Positions 37,410 through 47,464 are shown, counted from the first letter of the stretch. The stretch is DNA of 64,000 nt from Acidomonas methanolica (GCF_004346035.1 NZ_SLZN01000005.1:1-64000), one strand, 5' to 3'. Numbers and translations: made by a program. The notes: a model not told the origin generated them from the letters alone.

Positions 37410-37749
37410 CTGTCGGCCGGAGCCTTTCCACTGTACTTCAGTTCAGTGACAAGGCTCTCTGTTCAGTATTTTGACGAGCATCTTCACGCGTTCGAATGAC
37501 CCCGTTCGAACGGGATCTGCTCCAGCCGACGTAACGCACGCAAAATCGGCGCCGTTCGCCGGAACGGCCCCGATTTTTCCGCCCGATCATCGCCGCCGCA
37601 CAGCCGGGCCAAAAAAAAGACGCTTTCCGGAAATAATCCGGGATAGCAAATGACGAACGGCGCGTTATCATCCAACGCACATACGCTACCGTACTGATCG
37701 CCTCCGCGAAAACACCTTTTGTCGAACCATCAGGAACAAAAACGATCTC
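37410..37749. promoter_or_regulatory. Divergent promoter region of the exopolysaccharide cluster
   Basis: This 340-bp gap between the divergent polymerase-like gene and gumK must hold promoters for both arms. Visible elements are GTTCAGT at 37441 and again at 37461, TTCGAA at 37491-37496, and the perfect 14-bp palindrome CCCGTTCGAACGGG at 37501-37514. The last two share CGTTCGAA. They look like binding sites for a dimeric regulator, but none is encoded next door. No open frame looks coding. Confidence 0.4.
37551..37577 (+). terminator. Terminator-like hairpin in the gumK leader
   Basis: GCCGTTC and GAACGGC form a 7-bp stem around GCCG, followed by CCCGATTTTT. It is about 175 bp upstream of the gumK start and reads toward it. 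If the promoter lies upstream, near the palindrome at 37501-37514, the hairpin could attenuate the main exopolysaccharide transcript. The hairpin is seen. The role is inferred. Confidence 0.4.
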
Positions 37750-38874
37750 ATGGTCAGGTCATTGGTGATATCGGTGCACGACTTCCGCTCCCGCCGCAAG
37801 GCGAGCGTCCATTTTCTCACGGGAGAATTGGCGAAGCGCGGCCCTGTCCGTTTTTTCTCGGTGGGCCTCAGCCGCCTCTCCGAACATCGCGGCGACACGC
37901 GTGCGGATCTCAAGGATCGCGCCAATCGCGCGGAGGTCGTGGACGGCGTCCAGTGCTATCTCTATCGCACGCTCTGGCACCCGTTCACGCTCCGCAAGCC
38001 CGCGCTCCTGCCGTTGGAACGGCTTCTCTTCCGCGCCTACCGCCTGACGATGCCGGCCGTCTTCCGCCACGGCATCCGCTGGGCGGAGGTGGTGTTCATC
38101 GAATCCGGCATGGCCGCGATTTTCATTCCCGATATCCGCCGCCTGAACCCCAAAGCCCGAATCGTTTATCTCGCGTCCGACGACCTGTCCGTCATCGGCG
38201 CCGCCGAGACGATCAAGCGCGATTTCGCAACGCATTTCGACGAAATCGACACCGTCCGCCTGCCGTCCCGCTTCCTGCTGGACAGTCTGCCGCACGGGCG
38301 CAGCGCCATCTTCGCCCCGCACGGCATCGACCGCACGCTGACGGAACGATCATACGATTCGCCCTACGGCGCCCGCCGGGGCTGCGTCTCGGTCGGCTCG
38401 ATGCTGTTCGACGCGGATTTCTTCAACATCGCCGCGCGGCTCTTCCCCGAACTCGACTTCCACGTCATCGGCGCCGGAAAGGCTGCGTCGAAGCTCGACG
38501 CGCGCGCCAACATCGTCATTCACGAGGAAATGCCCTTCTCCGACACCTTGCCTTACGTCCGGCACGCGGCGCTCGGCGTGGCGCCCTATCTGGACGCGGG
38601 CACGCCGCGCTATCTCATCGACACGTCACTGAAGCTCAAGCAGTTCGGCCTGTTCGGGATTCCCGCCATCTGCCCGTATTTCGCGCTGGGTGACGCGCCC
38701 GGCCGGTTCGGCTATCGCCCCGGCGACGCCGCGACCATCGAATCGGCCATACGCGCCGCCCTCGCCCACGACACCCCCATCACGATCGACGCTCCGGGCT
38801 GGTCCGACATCCTGGACCGGCTGCTGACGCCGGAACGATTCCCGGAACATCGCCTCCATCCTGCCGCCGGATGA
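37750..38874 (+). CDS. gumK: Glucuronosyltransferase GumK (GT70)
   Basis: A 374-residue membrane-associated transferase that, in xanthan synthesis, adds glucuronic acid from UDP-GlcA to the mannose of the lipid-linked trisaccharide. I recognise GumK blocks along the whole protein: SVHDFRSRRKASVHFLTGELA, VRFFSVGLSRLS, YLASDDLS (Asp144, matching the catalytic Asp of Xanthomonas GumK), VGSMLFDADFF, FHVIGAG and SLKLKQFGLFGIPAICP. It is first in the plus-strand arm, and its stop overlaps the next gene. A UDP-glucose dehydrogenase three genes on would supply the donor. Confidence 0.92.
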   Translation: MVRSLVISVHDFRSRRKASVHFLTGELAKRGPVRFFSVGLSRLSEHRGDTRADLKDRANRAEVVDGVQCYLYRTLWHPFTLRKPALLPLERLLFRAYRLTMPAVFRHGIRWAEVVFIESGMAAIFIPDIRRLNPKARIVYLASDDLSVIGAAETIKRDFATHFDEIDTVRLPSRFLLDSLPHGRSAIFAPHGIDRTLTERSYDSPYGARRGCVSVGSMLFDADFFNIAARLFPELDFHVIGAGKAASKLDARANIVIHEEMPFSDTLPYVRHAALGVAPYLDAGTPRYLIDTSLKLKQFGLFGIPAICPYFALGDAPGRFGYRPGDAATIESAIRAALAHDTPITIDAPGWSDILDRLLTPERFPEHRLHPAAG

Positions 38875-40031
38875 CCGCCATGCCGACCGTCGCGATCTAC
38901 CGCACCGAAATCCTCCCCCTCTCCGAGACCTTCGTGCGCGATCAGGCGCTCGCCCTCGAACGCTGGCGGCCCGTCCTGGTGGGTGAGCGCGAGATCGGCA
39001 AGCTGCCCCTCGACGGGCTCGAAATCCGCGCCCCTCGCCACGGACCGGCCAGCTTTCTCCAGAAAGCGCGCGGCGCGCTGATCCGACGCGCGAATACCGC
39101 CTCCCCCGAGATCATGGGCATCATGCGGCGCCTGAAACCCGCCCTGCTCCACGCCCATTTCGGCTTCGACGGCGTGGAGGCCTGGCCGATCGCACGGCGA
39201 CTCGGCATTCCGCTCGTCGTCACCCTGCACGGGGCGGATATCACGACTCATATGCGCTGGTTCGCGGAGGGACGGACGGGCCGACGCTGGAAGAATTATC
39301 CCGGCAAGCTCGCCCGACTCGCACGTCGGGAGCATGTCTGGTTCGTCGCGGTGTCGGACCATATCCGGGCGGCGGCGATCGCGGCGGGCCTGCCGCCCGA
39401 GAGAATCGTGGTGCGCCATATCGGCATCGACCCGCGGCGATTCACGCCCTCCGCCCCGTCGCCCGGACAGCGCGCGCCGATCATCCTCTTTCTCGGCCGT
39501 CTGGTGGAAAAGAAGGGCGCATCCTACCTGCTCGACGCCTTCGAACGCATACAAGGCACCGTCGCCGGCGCGCGCCTGGTCATCGCGGGCGACGGCCCCG
39601 ATGCGGCGGCCCTGAAGAAAAAAGCGGCAGGCAACCCGAATATCTCATTCCTCGGCGCCGTTCCGCGGGAAACCGTGCTCCGCCTGATGGCCGAGGCCCG
39701 CGTCTTCTGCCTCCCCAGCGTCACCGCCGAAAGCGGCGACGCGGAGGGCCTGCCGCTCGTCCTGCTGGAGGCGCAGGCCAGCGGCCTCCCGGTCGTCACC
39801 TCCGCGCGCGGGGGCGCGACCGAGGGGATCGTCGACGGCGTAACCGGCTTCGCCTTTCCCGAACGCGACGTTGCGGCCCTCGCCCGGCATCTCGAGGCGC
39901 TACTGACGGACGATTCGCTCGCGGACCGCATGGGGGAAGCCGGTCCCGGCTTCATCGCCTCGACCCACGACATCGCCGTCTGCACCCGCAAGCTGGAAGA
40001 GCTTTACGACCATGCGGTCGCCGCAGCATGA
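38871..40031 (+). CDS. Glycosyltransferase family 4 protein
   Basis: A 386-residue GT-B fold transferase. The acceptor half contains LLHAHFGFDGVEAWPIA and VVTLHGADIT. The GT4 donor half has FLGRLVEKKGASYLLDAF, VIAGDGP, and EGLPLVLLEAQASGLPVV with the family glutamates. It overlaps gumK at the start and the next gene at the stop, so it is translationally coupled on both sides. It has no counterpart among the xanthan core genes recognised here and likely adds a side-chain sugar beyond the glucuronic acid. Donor sugar unknown. Confidence 0.88.
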   Translation: MTAMPTVAIYRTEILPLSETFVRDQALALERWRPVLVGEREIGKLPLDGLEIRAPRHGPASFLQKARGALIRRANTASPEIMGIMRRLKPALLHAHFGFDGVEAWPIARRLGIPLVVTLHGADITTHMRWFAEGRTGRRWKNYPGKLARLARREHVWFVAVSDHIRAAAIAAGLPPERIVVRHIGIDPRRFTPSAPSPGQRAPIILFLGRLVEKKGASYLLDAFERIQGTVAGARLVIAGDGPDAAALKKKAAGNPNISFLGAVPRETVLRLMAEARVFCLPSVTAESGDAEGLPLVLLEAQASGLPVVTSARGGATEGIVDGVTGFAFPERDVAALARHLEALLTDDSLADRMGEAGPGFIASTHDIAVCTRKLEELYDHAVAAA

Positions 40032-40987
40032 CGTTTTCCGTCATCCTGCCCGTCTACAAGGCCGCTTCCTTCGCCGCGCGCGCCATCCGTTCGGTCCAGG
40101 AGCAGACCCTGTCCCCGCACGAAATCCTCATCGTGGACGACTGCTCCCCCGACGATACGCTCGCCACGGTCAGACGCCTCACGGAGGACGATCCGCGCGT
40201 TCGTGTCTTGCAGACCGTCAGAAACGGCGGCCCCTCCCTGGCGCGCAACACCGGAATCGACCACGCGACCGGGGACTGGATCGCGATCCTGGACGCGGAT
40301 GACGCCTACGCCCCGACGCGGCTCGAAAATCTGGCGTCGCTGATCCGGAACAATCCGGCATTGGACGTGGTGGCCGACGGCCTCGCCTATTACGACGCCG
40401 GCGCGGCCGTCGTCACGGGCGCGGCCCTGGGCTCAGATGGCGTCCCGGCAGGCGACATTGCCCTGGCGGACTACCTCGCCCACACCACGGCGGACGGCAA
40501 GTCCCCGGACTGGGGGTTGCTCAAGCCGGTTTTCCGGCGGGATTTCCTGAACACGCGATCCATACGCTATCCGGTCGAGCAACGTCATGGCGAAGATTTC
40601 ACGCTGATGCTGCGGCTGCTTTCGGCGGGCGCACGGTTTCGCGTCTCGCCGGAACCGCTCTATCTTTATACGCAACGCGAGGGCGCCGTGAGCCGCCGCC
40701 CCTCCGAGATCACCCGCACCAGCATCGCCTATGGCGCACTCATCGACGCCGCACGGGACGCGAGCGGCCTTCCCCCCATCGCCGGCGATCCGGCGCTCGA
40801 ACGTCTGATCGCCAAACGAATCGAGGGTCTGGCCAGGCTGGACGACGCGCATTTTTTCTCCGTCGCGGTCAGAAGGGCAAATATCATGGGCCTGCTGCGC
40901 CGCGCCGTCAGACGTCCCGGATTCGTTCTCCTCGCCGGGCGGCAGAGTCTCGCCGCGCTGCGGCGGCGGCTCGCGCGGCGCGGCTGA
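40028..40987 (+). CDS. Glycosyltransferase family 2 protein
   Basis: A 319-residue GT-A transferase. SVILPVYKAASFAARAIRSVQEQTL, ILIVDDCSPDDT, GGPSLARNTGI and the metal-binding LDADDAYAPTRL are the GT2 signature, close in style to ExoO/ExoM succinoglycan transferases. The C-terminal part carries YPVEQRHGEDFTLMLRLL. There is no membrane domain, so it acts on the cytoplasmic lipid-linked intermediate. It starts on the stop of the previous gene (ATGA) and ends the gumK-GT4-GT2 trio. Confidence 0.88.
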   Translation: MTFSVILPVYKAASFAARAIRSVQEQTLSPHEILIVDDCSPDDTLATVRRLTEDDPRVRVLQTVRNGGPSLARNTGIDHATGDWIAILDADDAYAPTRLENLASLIRNNPALDVVADGLAYYDAGAAVVTGAALGSDGVPAGDIALADYLAHTTADGKSPDWGLLKPVFRRDFLNTRSIRYPVEQRHGEDFTLMLRLLSAGARFRVSPEPLYLYTQREGAVSRRPSEITRTSIAYGALIDAARDASGLPPIAGDPALERLIAKRIEGLARLDDAHFFSVAVRRANIMGLLRRAVRRPGFVLLAGRQSLAALRRRLARRG

Positions 40988-41344
40988 GCGCGACGCACGG
41001 CTGCGCATCGAGGCACGCGCAAACGCCACTTAAACCGCCATGAGACGGCGTTCCGTTAAAAAAACGGGAAAGACGCCACAAAAATGCCTGGTTCTTCTCC
41101 CAGAAATTAATCATATTGGTGGGGTTCTCCGCTCCCGCCGATGCCGCAAGCAGAATCCCGTCTACGGACACGTCGCTTCGCCGGGTGCCGATCCATTCGG
41201 CAGGACATTGAAACAGAACGCCAAAATCGCCGCCGCGAAATTTGCCGCGGCAGCCGGTTCAGTCACCATCAGGCCCGGAATTTTTCCGGCAAGCCGATCC
41301 ATTCTTTTCTGAGAAACGCATCTTTCCAGGGAAAGGACGCAGAC
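40988..41344. other. Intergenic region before UDP-glucose dehydrogenase
   Basis: A 357-bp gap without a convincing gene. At about 41046-41077 GGCGT/ACGCC and CCGTT/AACGG can pair around an A-run, giving an imperfect hairpin with no downstream T-tract. A/T-rich stretches at 41100-41120 could hold a promoter for the dehydrogenase gene, but no clear -35/-10 pair stands out. Confidence 0.4.
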
Positions 41345-42670
41345 ATGCATATCGCAGTGATCGGCGGCGGTTACGTCGGCCTGGTGTCCGGCGCGTGCTT
41401 CGCCGAATTCGGCATCGAGGTCGCGGTCGTCGAAACGCATCCCGGCCGCCTCGCCGCCCTGCGCAGGGGCCATATCCCGATCTACGAGCCGGGACTCGAC
41501 AAACTCGTGGCGGATAATTTCGCCGCCGGAAGACTGACATTCGGCGACGACATCGCCGCGGCGGTCAAGGGCGCGGAAGCGATCTTCATCGCCGTCGGCA
41601 CCCCGGCCCGGCGCGGAGACGGTCACGCCGATCTCGAATATGTCTATGCCGCGGCGAAGCAGATCGCCGATGCCATGACGGAGTATGCCGTCGTGGTCAC
41701 GAAATCCACAGTGCCCGTCGGCACGGGCCGCGAGGTCGCACGCATCATCAGGGCGGCCCGGCCGGACCTCGATTTCGATATCGCCTCCAATCCCGAGTTC
41801 CTGCGCGAAGGGAACGCCATCGACGACTTCATGAAGCCGGACCGGGTCATCATCGGCATCGAGTCCGGCGGCGCCGATGGCGGCGCGCGGGCGCGCGAGA
41901 TCATGAAACGCCTGTATCGCCCGCTCTATCTCATCGAGACGCCCATCGTCTTCGCAAGCCTCGAATCGGCGGAACTCATCAAATACGCGTCCAACGCGTT
42001 CCTCGCCATGAAAGTCACCTTCGCCAACGAAATGGCGGATCTGTGCGAGAAAACCGGCGCCGACATCCACGACATCGCGCGCGGCATCGGCCTGGACGGC
42101 CGAATCGGCCGCAAGTTCCTGCATCCCGGACCGGGTTTCGGAGGCTCCTGTTTCCCCAAGGATACGCTCGCTCTGGTGGCCATCGCACGGGAGGCCGGCG
42201 CGCCGACGCACCTGATCGAAACGACTGTCGCCGTCAACGACGCCCGCAAGGTCAAGCTGGCCGAGCGCGTGATCGCGGCCTGCGACGGCGGCATACTGGG
42301 CAAGACGGTCGGCGTCCTCGGCCTGACCTTCAAGCCGGAGACGGATGACATGAGGGAGGCGCCCTCCGTCCCGATCCTGCATACGCTGGACAAGGCCGGC
42401 GCCGTCATCCGGGTGTTCGATCCGGCGGGGATGGAAAATGCCCGCTCGCTTCTGCCGGCGGGCGTTTTCTACTGCAAGGATGCGCTCGACGCGGCAAGCG
42501 ACGCGGACGTGCTGCTCGTTCTCACGGAATGGAACGAGTTCCGCGCGCTCTCTCCCGTCAAACTCAGACAGATCATGCGCGGGGCCGCGATCGTCGACCT
42601 GCGAAATATTTACGACCCACCGGCAATGCGCGCTGCCGGATTCCATTATACCTCGATCGGCAGGGCGTAA
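41345..42670 (+). CDS. ugd: UDP-glucose 6-dehydrogenase
   Basis: A 441-residue NAD-dependent enzyme of the UDP-glucose/GDP-mannose dehydrogenase family. The Rossmann motif is IAVIGGGYVGLVSGACFAEFG. FIAVGTP, KSTVPVGTG, SNPEFLREG and the catalytic GGSCFPKD with Cys269 follow. It converts UDP-glucose to UDP-glucuronic acid, the donor needed by GumK in this cluster. The ATG at 41345 follows AAAGGA and gives the canonical N-terminus. The frame is open about 68 codons further upstream but that extension is non-coding in appearance. Confidence 0.95.
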   Translation: MHIAVIGGGYVGLVSGACFAEFGIEVAVVETHPGRLAALRRGHIPIYEPGLDKLVADNFAAGRLTFGDDIAAAVKGAEAIFIAVGTPARRGDGHADLEYVYAAAKQIADAMTEYAVVVTKSTVPVGTGREVARIIRAARPDLDFDIASNPEFLREGNAIDDFMKPDRVIIGIESGGADGGARAREIMKRLYRPLYLIETPIVFASLESAELIKYASNAFLAMKVTFANEMADLCEKTGADIHDIARGIGLDGRIGRKFLHPGPGFGGSCFPKDTLALVAIAREAGAPTHLIETTVAVNDARKVKLAERVIAACDGGILGKTVGVLGLTFKPETDDMREAPSVPILHTLDKAGAVIRVFDPAGMENARSLLPAGVFYCKDALDAASDADVLLVLTEWNEFRALSPVKLRQIMRGAAIVDLRNIYDPPAMRAAGFHYTSIGRA

Positions 42671-42930
42671 CGCGTTTCCGCAAGCCTGCCCGTCAGGCGC
42701 AAATTCGTTTTTCATGCCGAACCGCCGGATGCGGCGCGGTAATTTCCGAAACAGCGATTTTTTCACAAAATTGCCGAAAAGCCAGATTGAACCCTGCCTC
42801 GCGCGGAGGGATGCAATTTTCTTGCTTTTTTGGAAAATCCAGTATCAAAATTACGTTAATCTCCTTCGAATGAACGTCCCTGGCCTGCACAAATTCGCGC
42901 CTGTCGCGAGCAAGAATGAGGTCGACGCCC

Positions 42931-44457
42931 ATGAATGAGCCACTGTCCTCGTCATTGACAAGTTCGGAGCGCTTTCGCGAGACGCTCTGGACGGGACTGC
43001 GCCCGCGCAAGGCAGCGTCCGCGCCGGAAGAGCGGCAGTTCATCGGCGATCCTTATCCGTATTTCAAACCCCTGTTGAGCAAGGTCACGTCTTTCTGCGA
43101 TTTGCTGGCCGTGACCCTGGCGTCCATTGGATGGTGCCTGATCTGGACGGTCTGGCTTCACGATCTCGACCGCAATCTCGCCATCGTGGGGGGACTCGTC
43201 GCCGTCGTAACCTTCGTGCTGTTGCCACGCAAACAGGATCTCATGGCCTATCCGCGCATTCGCCGCATGACCGACCAGATCCGGTATCTGGCGCCCGCGT
43301 TATATTTCTCCGCCATTCTGCAATTCCTGATTCTCCGCATCCTCCATGCCCCGACCCCGAGAATGCTGGACGTGACGGCCAGTTGGTTCGGCCTGTGCGC
43401 CGGTGTCCTTGTGCTGACGCGCGGGGTGGAAACCGCACTCCTTCACACACGCGCCATCGAGCGCCGCCTCGTCCGGCAGATCGCGGTCATCGGCACCGGA
43501 GAAACGGCCGCCCTTCTCTCCGGGCGGATCGAGAATGATGCCGGCCATACCTACGGGCTTCTCGGACAATTCGACGACGCCGAAGGAAAAGGCGACGCCT
43601 CCGACCTGACCGGAACGATCGGCGATCTGGTCGAACTCAGCAGCCACCGGGTCATCCATACGATCATCATCGCCCTCGCACCCGACCCCGAACGGGACGA
43701 ACGGGAAATCAGAAACATCCTGTGGCGGCTGCGACGGGTGGTGTCCGATATCTATATCGTGCCCTATCTGCTTGACGGGATCGACACGAACCTGCCGGTG
43801 GAGAAGCTCGGTCCCCATTCCCTGCTTGTGCTTCAGCGCCGCCCGCTCTCCGAACTCCAGACCGCGCAGAAACTCGCCTTCGACCTTCTCTTCGGCATGG
43901 TCATCCTCGCTCTTCTCTGGCCGGTCCTGCTCGGCGTCGCCCTGGCGATCAAACTCGATTCGAAAGGCCCGGTTTTCTTTCGCCAACCCAGGATCGGCTT
44001 CAATAATCGCTTCTTCACGGTCTACAAATTCCGTTCCATGTACACGTCCATGACGGATCTGGGCGCCGTGAAACAGACGAGCCGGGACGACCCGCGGATC
44101 ACGCCGGTCGGCAAATGGCTCCGCAAGTTCAGCATCGACGAGCTCCCGCAGATATTCAACGTCCTGTCGGGCGAGATGTCCCTCGTCGGGCCGCGTCCGC
44201 ACGCCCCGCACACGACGGCGGGCGGCCTGTTGTTGCACGATGCGCTCGCGGAATATGTGATGCGTCACCATGTCAGGCCCGGCATCACCGGCTGGGCGCA
44301 GGTCAACGGCTCACGCGGCGAGCTCGTGACCCTCGGTGACCTCAGGCGGCGCGTCGCGCTCGATCTGGAATATATCCAGAAATGGTCGCTGTGGCTGGAT
44401 ATCAAAATCATCATTCTCACCGCCCTGCGAGAGGTTTTCAGCCGCAATGCTTTCTGA
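42931..44457 (+). CDS. aceA: Undecaprenyl-phosphate glucose-1-phosphate transferase (GumD/AceA)
   Basis: A 508-residue polyprenyl glycosylphosphotransferase that starts the repeat unit by moving glucose-1-phosphate onto undecaprenyl phosphate. Four N-terminal helices, a CoA-binding-like middle domain ([15 protein letters not shown]) and the C-terminal catalytic domain ([66 protein letters not shown]) are in the standard order. The ATG at 42931 has GAGG nine bases upstream. An ATG five codons earlier lacks one. The 260-bp gap before it is T-rich and contains no gene. Confidence 0.94.
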   Translation: MNEPLSSSLTSSERFRETLWTGLRPRKAASAPEERQFIGDPYPYFKPLLSKVTSFCDLLAVTLASIGWCLIWTVWLHDLDRNLAIVGGLVAVVTFVLLPRKQDLMAYPRIRRMTDQIRYLAPALYFSAILQFLILRILHAPTPRMLDVTASWFGLCAGVLVLTRGVETALLHTRAIERRLVRQIAVIGTGETAALLSGRIENDAGHTYGLLGQFDDAEGKGDASDLTGTIGDLVELSSHRVIHTIIIALAPDPERDEREIRNILWRLRRVVSDIYIVPYLLDGIDTNLPVEKLGPHSLLVLQRRPLSELQTAQKLAFDLLFGMVILALLWPVLLGVALAIKLDSKGPVFFRQPRIGFNNRFFTVYKFRSMYTSMTDLGAVKQTSRDDPRITPVGKWLRKFSIDELPQIFNVLSGEMSLVGPRPHAPHTTAGGLLLHDALAEYVMRHHVRPGITGWAQVNGSRGELVTLGDLRRRVALDLEYIQKWSLWLDIKIIILTALREVFSRNAF

Positions 44458-45262
44458 CGCTCTCACGGGCATCCCGCCATCCGACTCCCGCGGGTGGGAC
44501 AGTCTGCATGTCATGGGGATGCGTCTGCTCGATATTCCGAGACCGGATCTGGTCGCACGCGTCGTCCGGGACGCGCGACGCGGCGCCAGGACCCTGATCG
44601 TCAACGCCAACGCCCATTGCATGGTTCTCGCCCAGAAGAATCCCTGGCTTCCCCAGCTTTTCGAACGCGCGGACATCGCTTTCTGCGACGGCGCGGGCGT
44701 CCAGCTCGCATCGCTTTTTCTGTGCGGCCGCATCCCTCACCGGACGACGCCGCCCGAATGGATCGGGGACGTCCTCGCGCAACTGGGCGCCGCCGGCTCC
44801 ATCTTCTGGCTGGGCGGGACTCAGGAGGCGGTCTCCACCGCCGCCCGGACATACAACCAGAAATACGGTTCGCCCATCGCCGGCATCCAGCACGGTTTTT
44901 TCGACGCCACAACGGGCTCCGAAGACTCGGAAGCCGTCATCGAGGCGATTATCGCCGCGAAGCCGACCTTCCTTCTGGTCAATATGGGGATGCCCCGTCA
45001 GGAGCGCTGGCTTTGGGACAATTGGGATCGTCTTCCCGATACGATCGCCATCACCGCCGGCGCGCTCGTGGATCATGCCGCGGGCGCCGTGCGGCGTCCC
45101 CCGCGCTGGGTCGCCAATCTGGGCCTTGAATGGCTCGTCCGCCTGGTGCGCGAACCCAGACGCTTGTGGAGACGTTACCTTCTTGGCCTGCCCGTCTTCG
45201 GACTGCATGTTCTTCGCTGGAAAGGACGCGAATTTTTTTCCGGCCGTGCGAAGAGGGGTTAA
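44447..45262 (+). CDS. gumM: GT26 glycosyltransferase, GumM-like (WecG/TagA family)
   Basis: A 271-residue family GT26 enzyme. LIVNANAHCMVLAQKNPWL, RADIAFCDGAGVQLAS, IFWLGGTQEAV and PTFLLVNMGMPRQERWLWDN are the WecG/TagA/CpsF landmarks. In xanthan and acetan synthesis the GT26 member adds the second glucose (beta-1,4) to make cellobiosyl-PP-undecaprenol, and the position right after the priming transferase supports this. Its start overlaps the aceA stop by 11 bases, indicating coupling. Confidence 0.85.
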   Translation: MLSDALTGIPPSDSRGWDSLHVMGMRLLDIPRPDLVARVVRDARRGARTLIVNANAHCMVLAQKNPWLPQLFERADIAFCDGAGVQLASLFLCGRIPHRTTPPEWIGDVLAQLGAAGSIFWLGGTQEAVSTAARTYNQKYGSPIAGIQHGFFDATTGSEDSEAVIEAIIAAKPTFLLVNMGMPRQERWLWDNWDRLPDTIAITAGALVDHAAGAVRRPPRWVANLGLEWLVRLVREPRRLWRRYLLGLPVFGLHVLRWKGREFFSGRAKRG

Positions 45263-45271
45263 GGACTCTCC

Positions 45272-47440
45272 ATGAACTTCACCCAGCCATCCCTGCCGGC
45301 CGCCCCCATGCCGGTCGGCGCACATGAGATGCTGCATCGTGCGCTCGGCATCGGCAGACGCCATTACAGGCTGTTCGCCGCCGTCTTTCTTGCGGTCATG
45401 TTCGTCGGCACGGGCCTCATCATGCTTCTGCCGCGCTCGTATCAGAGCGTCGCGACGATCGTGGTGTCCCGCGGCATCATGGACCCCCTGAATTCGCAGA
45501 GCATGAGCGCCAATGCCCAGGAACTCGGCGATGACGAGATCGCGACCCAGGCCGAACTCATCCAGTCTCGGGACGTCGCGGCCGCCGTTCTGCGCAAGCT
45601 CCCCCCCGCGCCAAAGCCCCGCCCGGGCGTGCGGACATGGCTTTGCGGCCATCATGTCGCGTTCTTCTGCCCCAAACCGTCAAAAACCCCTGTCGATCCG
45701 GCCGTGGCGTTTGATCAGCAGATCAGTGCGCTCCTGGCGAGCGTCGATGTGGAGCCCAAGCTCCATTCCCGTATCCTGACCATCACCGTGAAGGATCACG
45801 ACGCACATCGGGCCGCCGCCATCGCCGATCAGTTCGTCATGAACTATCAGAACCTTGCCCTGGCGGAACAACGGTCGGATCTCTCGAAAACTCTTTCATG
45901 GCTGGACGAGCGCACCGCCTCCCTGCGGAAACGCTGGGTGGAAGCGGAAACCGCCGCCAGCCTCTTCAACGGCAGTCACAATCTCACCAATACCAGCGCC
46001 AACGCCCCCCTGATCAATCAGCAGATCGCGAATGCGGCCGCCGCGCTGGGACAGGCCCAGGGGCGTTACGCGGCGGCGCAGGCCAAGGCCGACGCCCTGA
46101 AGGAAGCGCTCGGAACCGGCAACGAGCGCGATTTCGTTTCTCTCGGCGAACAGCCATTGCTGGTGTCGGTGGCCAACGCCCTCATGCAATTGAGCAACCA
46201 GAGGACACAACTCGCGGCGACCTATGGCGCCAACCATCCGAGCGTGCAGGCCATTGACAGGCAGATCGCCCAGACGCGCTCCAGTCTGGAAAGGGAGACG
46301 CGCGCCGCCCTTGCGCGCATCAATGACGACGTGATCGCCACACGCGCGGAGGTTCTCCAGACGCAGCGGAATCTGGACACGCTGCGCGCGCAGTCCGCGA
46401 AACAGAGCGGCCCCCAGGCGGAATACGCGACACTGGCCCAGGAAGCCCAGAGCGCGCAGGGCGTGTACGATTCATTTCTGGAGCGCACCAAGGAACTCGC
46501 GGGCCGCGTGCAACTGCTTCAGCCGCCGGTCGCCTTCGTGTCACACGCGGCGGTCGCCAGCGCGCCGACCTTCCCCAATCGCAAGAAGCTGTTGATCGGC
46601 GTCTTCGTCATCGCGCTGGTTTGCGGCGTCGCCGCCATCATCCTGCGGGACATGCTTTCGCCCGGATTTGGCGACCTGACCGAAATATCGCACATCGCGG
46701 CCCTCCCTGTCCTCGCCCAATTGCCGGACATCTCTCGCGAGCGCTCCCGCTCCGCGTCCCGCTATATCATGGACAATCCGTTCTCCGAGGCCGGCGAAGC
46801 GGTGAGGAGCATCTCCGCGCAGATCGCCCTGTCGAATTCCATCGTGATGAACCGCTCGCGCGTCCTGGCCATCACCTCCGCCGCGCCGTCTGAAGGACGA
46901 AGCACCCTGGCCGTCTGGCTGGCCTCCATCATGCGCGCCGGCAATCAGCCCGTTCTCATCATCGACACAGACCACAGGGGCAAGCCGGGGGACCATTCGC
47001 CGCCCGGTTTCACCGACGTCATGGGAAATCGCATCACCGCGCAGGACGCGATCGTCACGAATCCCCTGACGGGGATCGACGTCATCGGACCGGGCGCCCC
47101 GAAGGCCCATCCGTTCGACAGTCGCGAAATCGCCAGGCTGCGCGCCACGCTGGACGAATTATGCGCGCTCTATGACCTGATCATCATCGACACGCCCCCG
47201 CTTCTTTCGGCGACGGACGGACTCGTCTTCGCCTCGGTCGCGGATCAGACGATTTTCCTCTGCCGCTGGTCGAGCATTTCCCGCTCGGCCGTTTCCACCT
47301 GTCTCGAACGGCTTCGCACCTATCGCGCAAACCTGGCCGGCATCGTCGTCAACCATTTCTCCGGTTCCGCCGCCGCAATCGCGCGTAACGACTATCCGCA
47401 GAAAGAGGTCAGGCTTATCGACCATCTGGGCAATATCTGA
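45272..47440 (+). CDS. Wzc/GumC-like polysaccharide co-polymerase with degenerate BY-kinase domain
   Basis: A 722-residue inner-membrane protein. A Wzz domain lies between two membrane helices (about 33-54 and 438-460) with a long periplasmic coiled-coil region, followed by a cytoplasmic BY-kinase-like domain (about 500-700). Walker A' (VLIIDTDHR) and Walker B (LIIIDTPPLL) are present. Walker A is altered to PSEGRST, with Arg543 where Lys is expected, and the C-terminus has no tyrosine cluster. It would set chain length and help span the periplasm with the GumB-type protein. Kinase activity is doubtful. AAGGA precedes the ATG. Confidence 0.9.
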   Translation: MNFTQPSLPAAPMPVGAHEMLHRALGIGRRHYRLFAAVFLAVMFVGTGLIMLLPRSYQSVATIVVSRGIMDPLNSQSMSANAQELGDDEIATQAELIQSRDVAAAVLRKLPPAPKPRPGVRTWLCGHHVAFFCPKPSKTPVDPAVAFDQQISALLASVDVEPKLHSRILTITVKDHDAHRAAAIADQFVMNYQNLALAEQRSDLSKTLSWLDERTASLRKRWVEAETAASLFNGSHNLTNTSANAPLINQQIANAAAALGQAQGRYAAAQAKADALKEALGTGNERDFVSLGEQPLLVSVANALMQLSNQRTQLAATYGANHPSVQAIDRQIAQTRSSLERETRAALARINDDVIATRAEVLQTQRNLDTLRAQSAKQSGPQAEYATLAQEAQSAQGVYDSFLERTKELAGRVQLLQPPVAFVSHAAVASAPTFPNRKKLLIGVFVIALVCGVAAIILRDMLSPGFGDLTEISHIAALPVLAQLPDISRERSRSASRYIMDNPFSEAGEAVRSISAQIALSNSIVMNRSRVLAITSAAPSEGRSTLAVWLASIMRAGNQPVLIIDTDHRGKPGDHSPPGFTDVMGNRITAQDAIVTNPLTGIDVIGPGAPKAHPFDSREIARLRATLDELCALYDLIIIDTPPLLSATDGLVFASVADQTIFLCRWSSISRSAVSTCLERLRTYRANLAGIVVNHFSGSAAAIARNDYPQKEVRLIDHLGNI

Positions 47441-47464
47441 ACGGCATGAGGTCGAGACCTGAGC

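Noticed and set aside
37489-37514. GTTCGAA sequences resembling a tRNA T-arm
   Set aside because: No acceptor stem, anticodon arm or CCA end can be built around them. They form a palindrome instead.
42745-42860. T-rich gap between ugd and aceA as another repeat copy or a terminator
   Set aside because: TTGCTTTTTTGGAAAA resembles one flank, but no complete hairpin set is present and the only GC stem has four base pairs.
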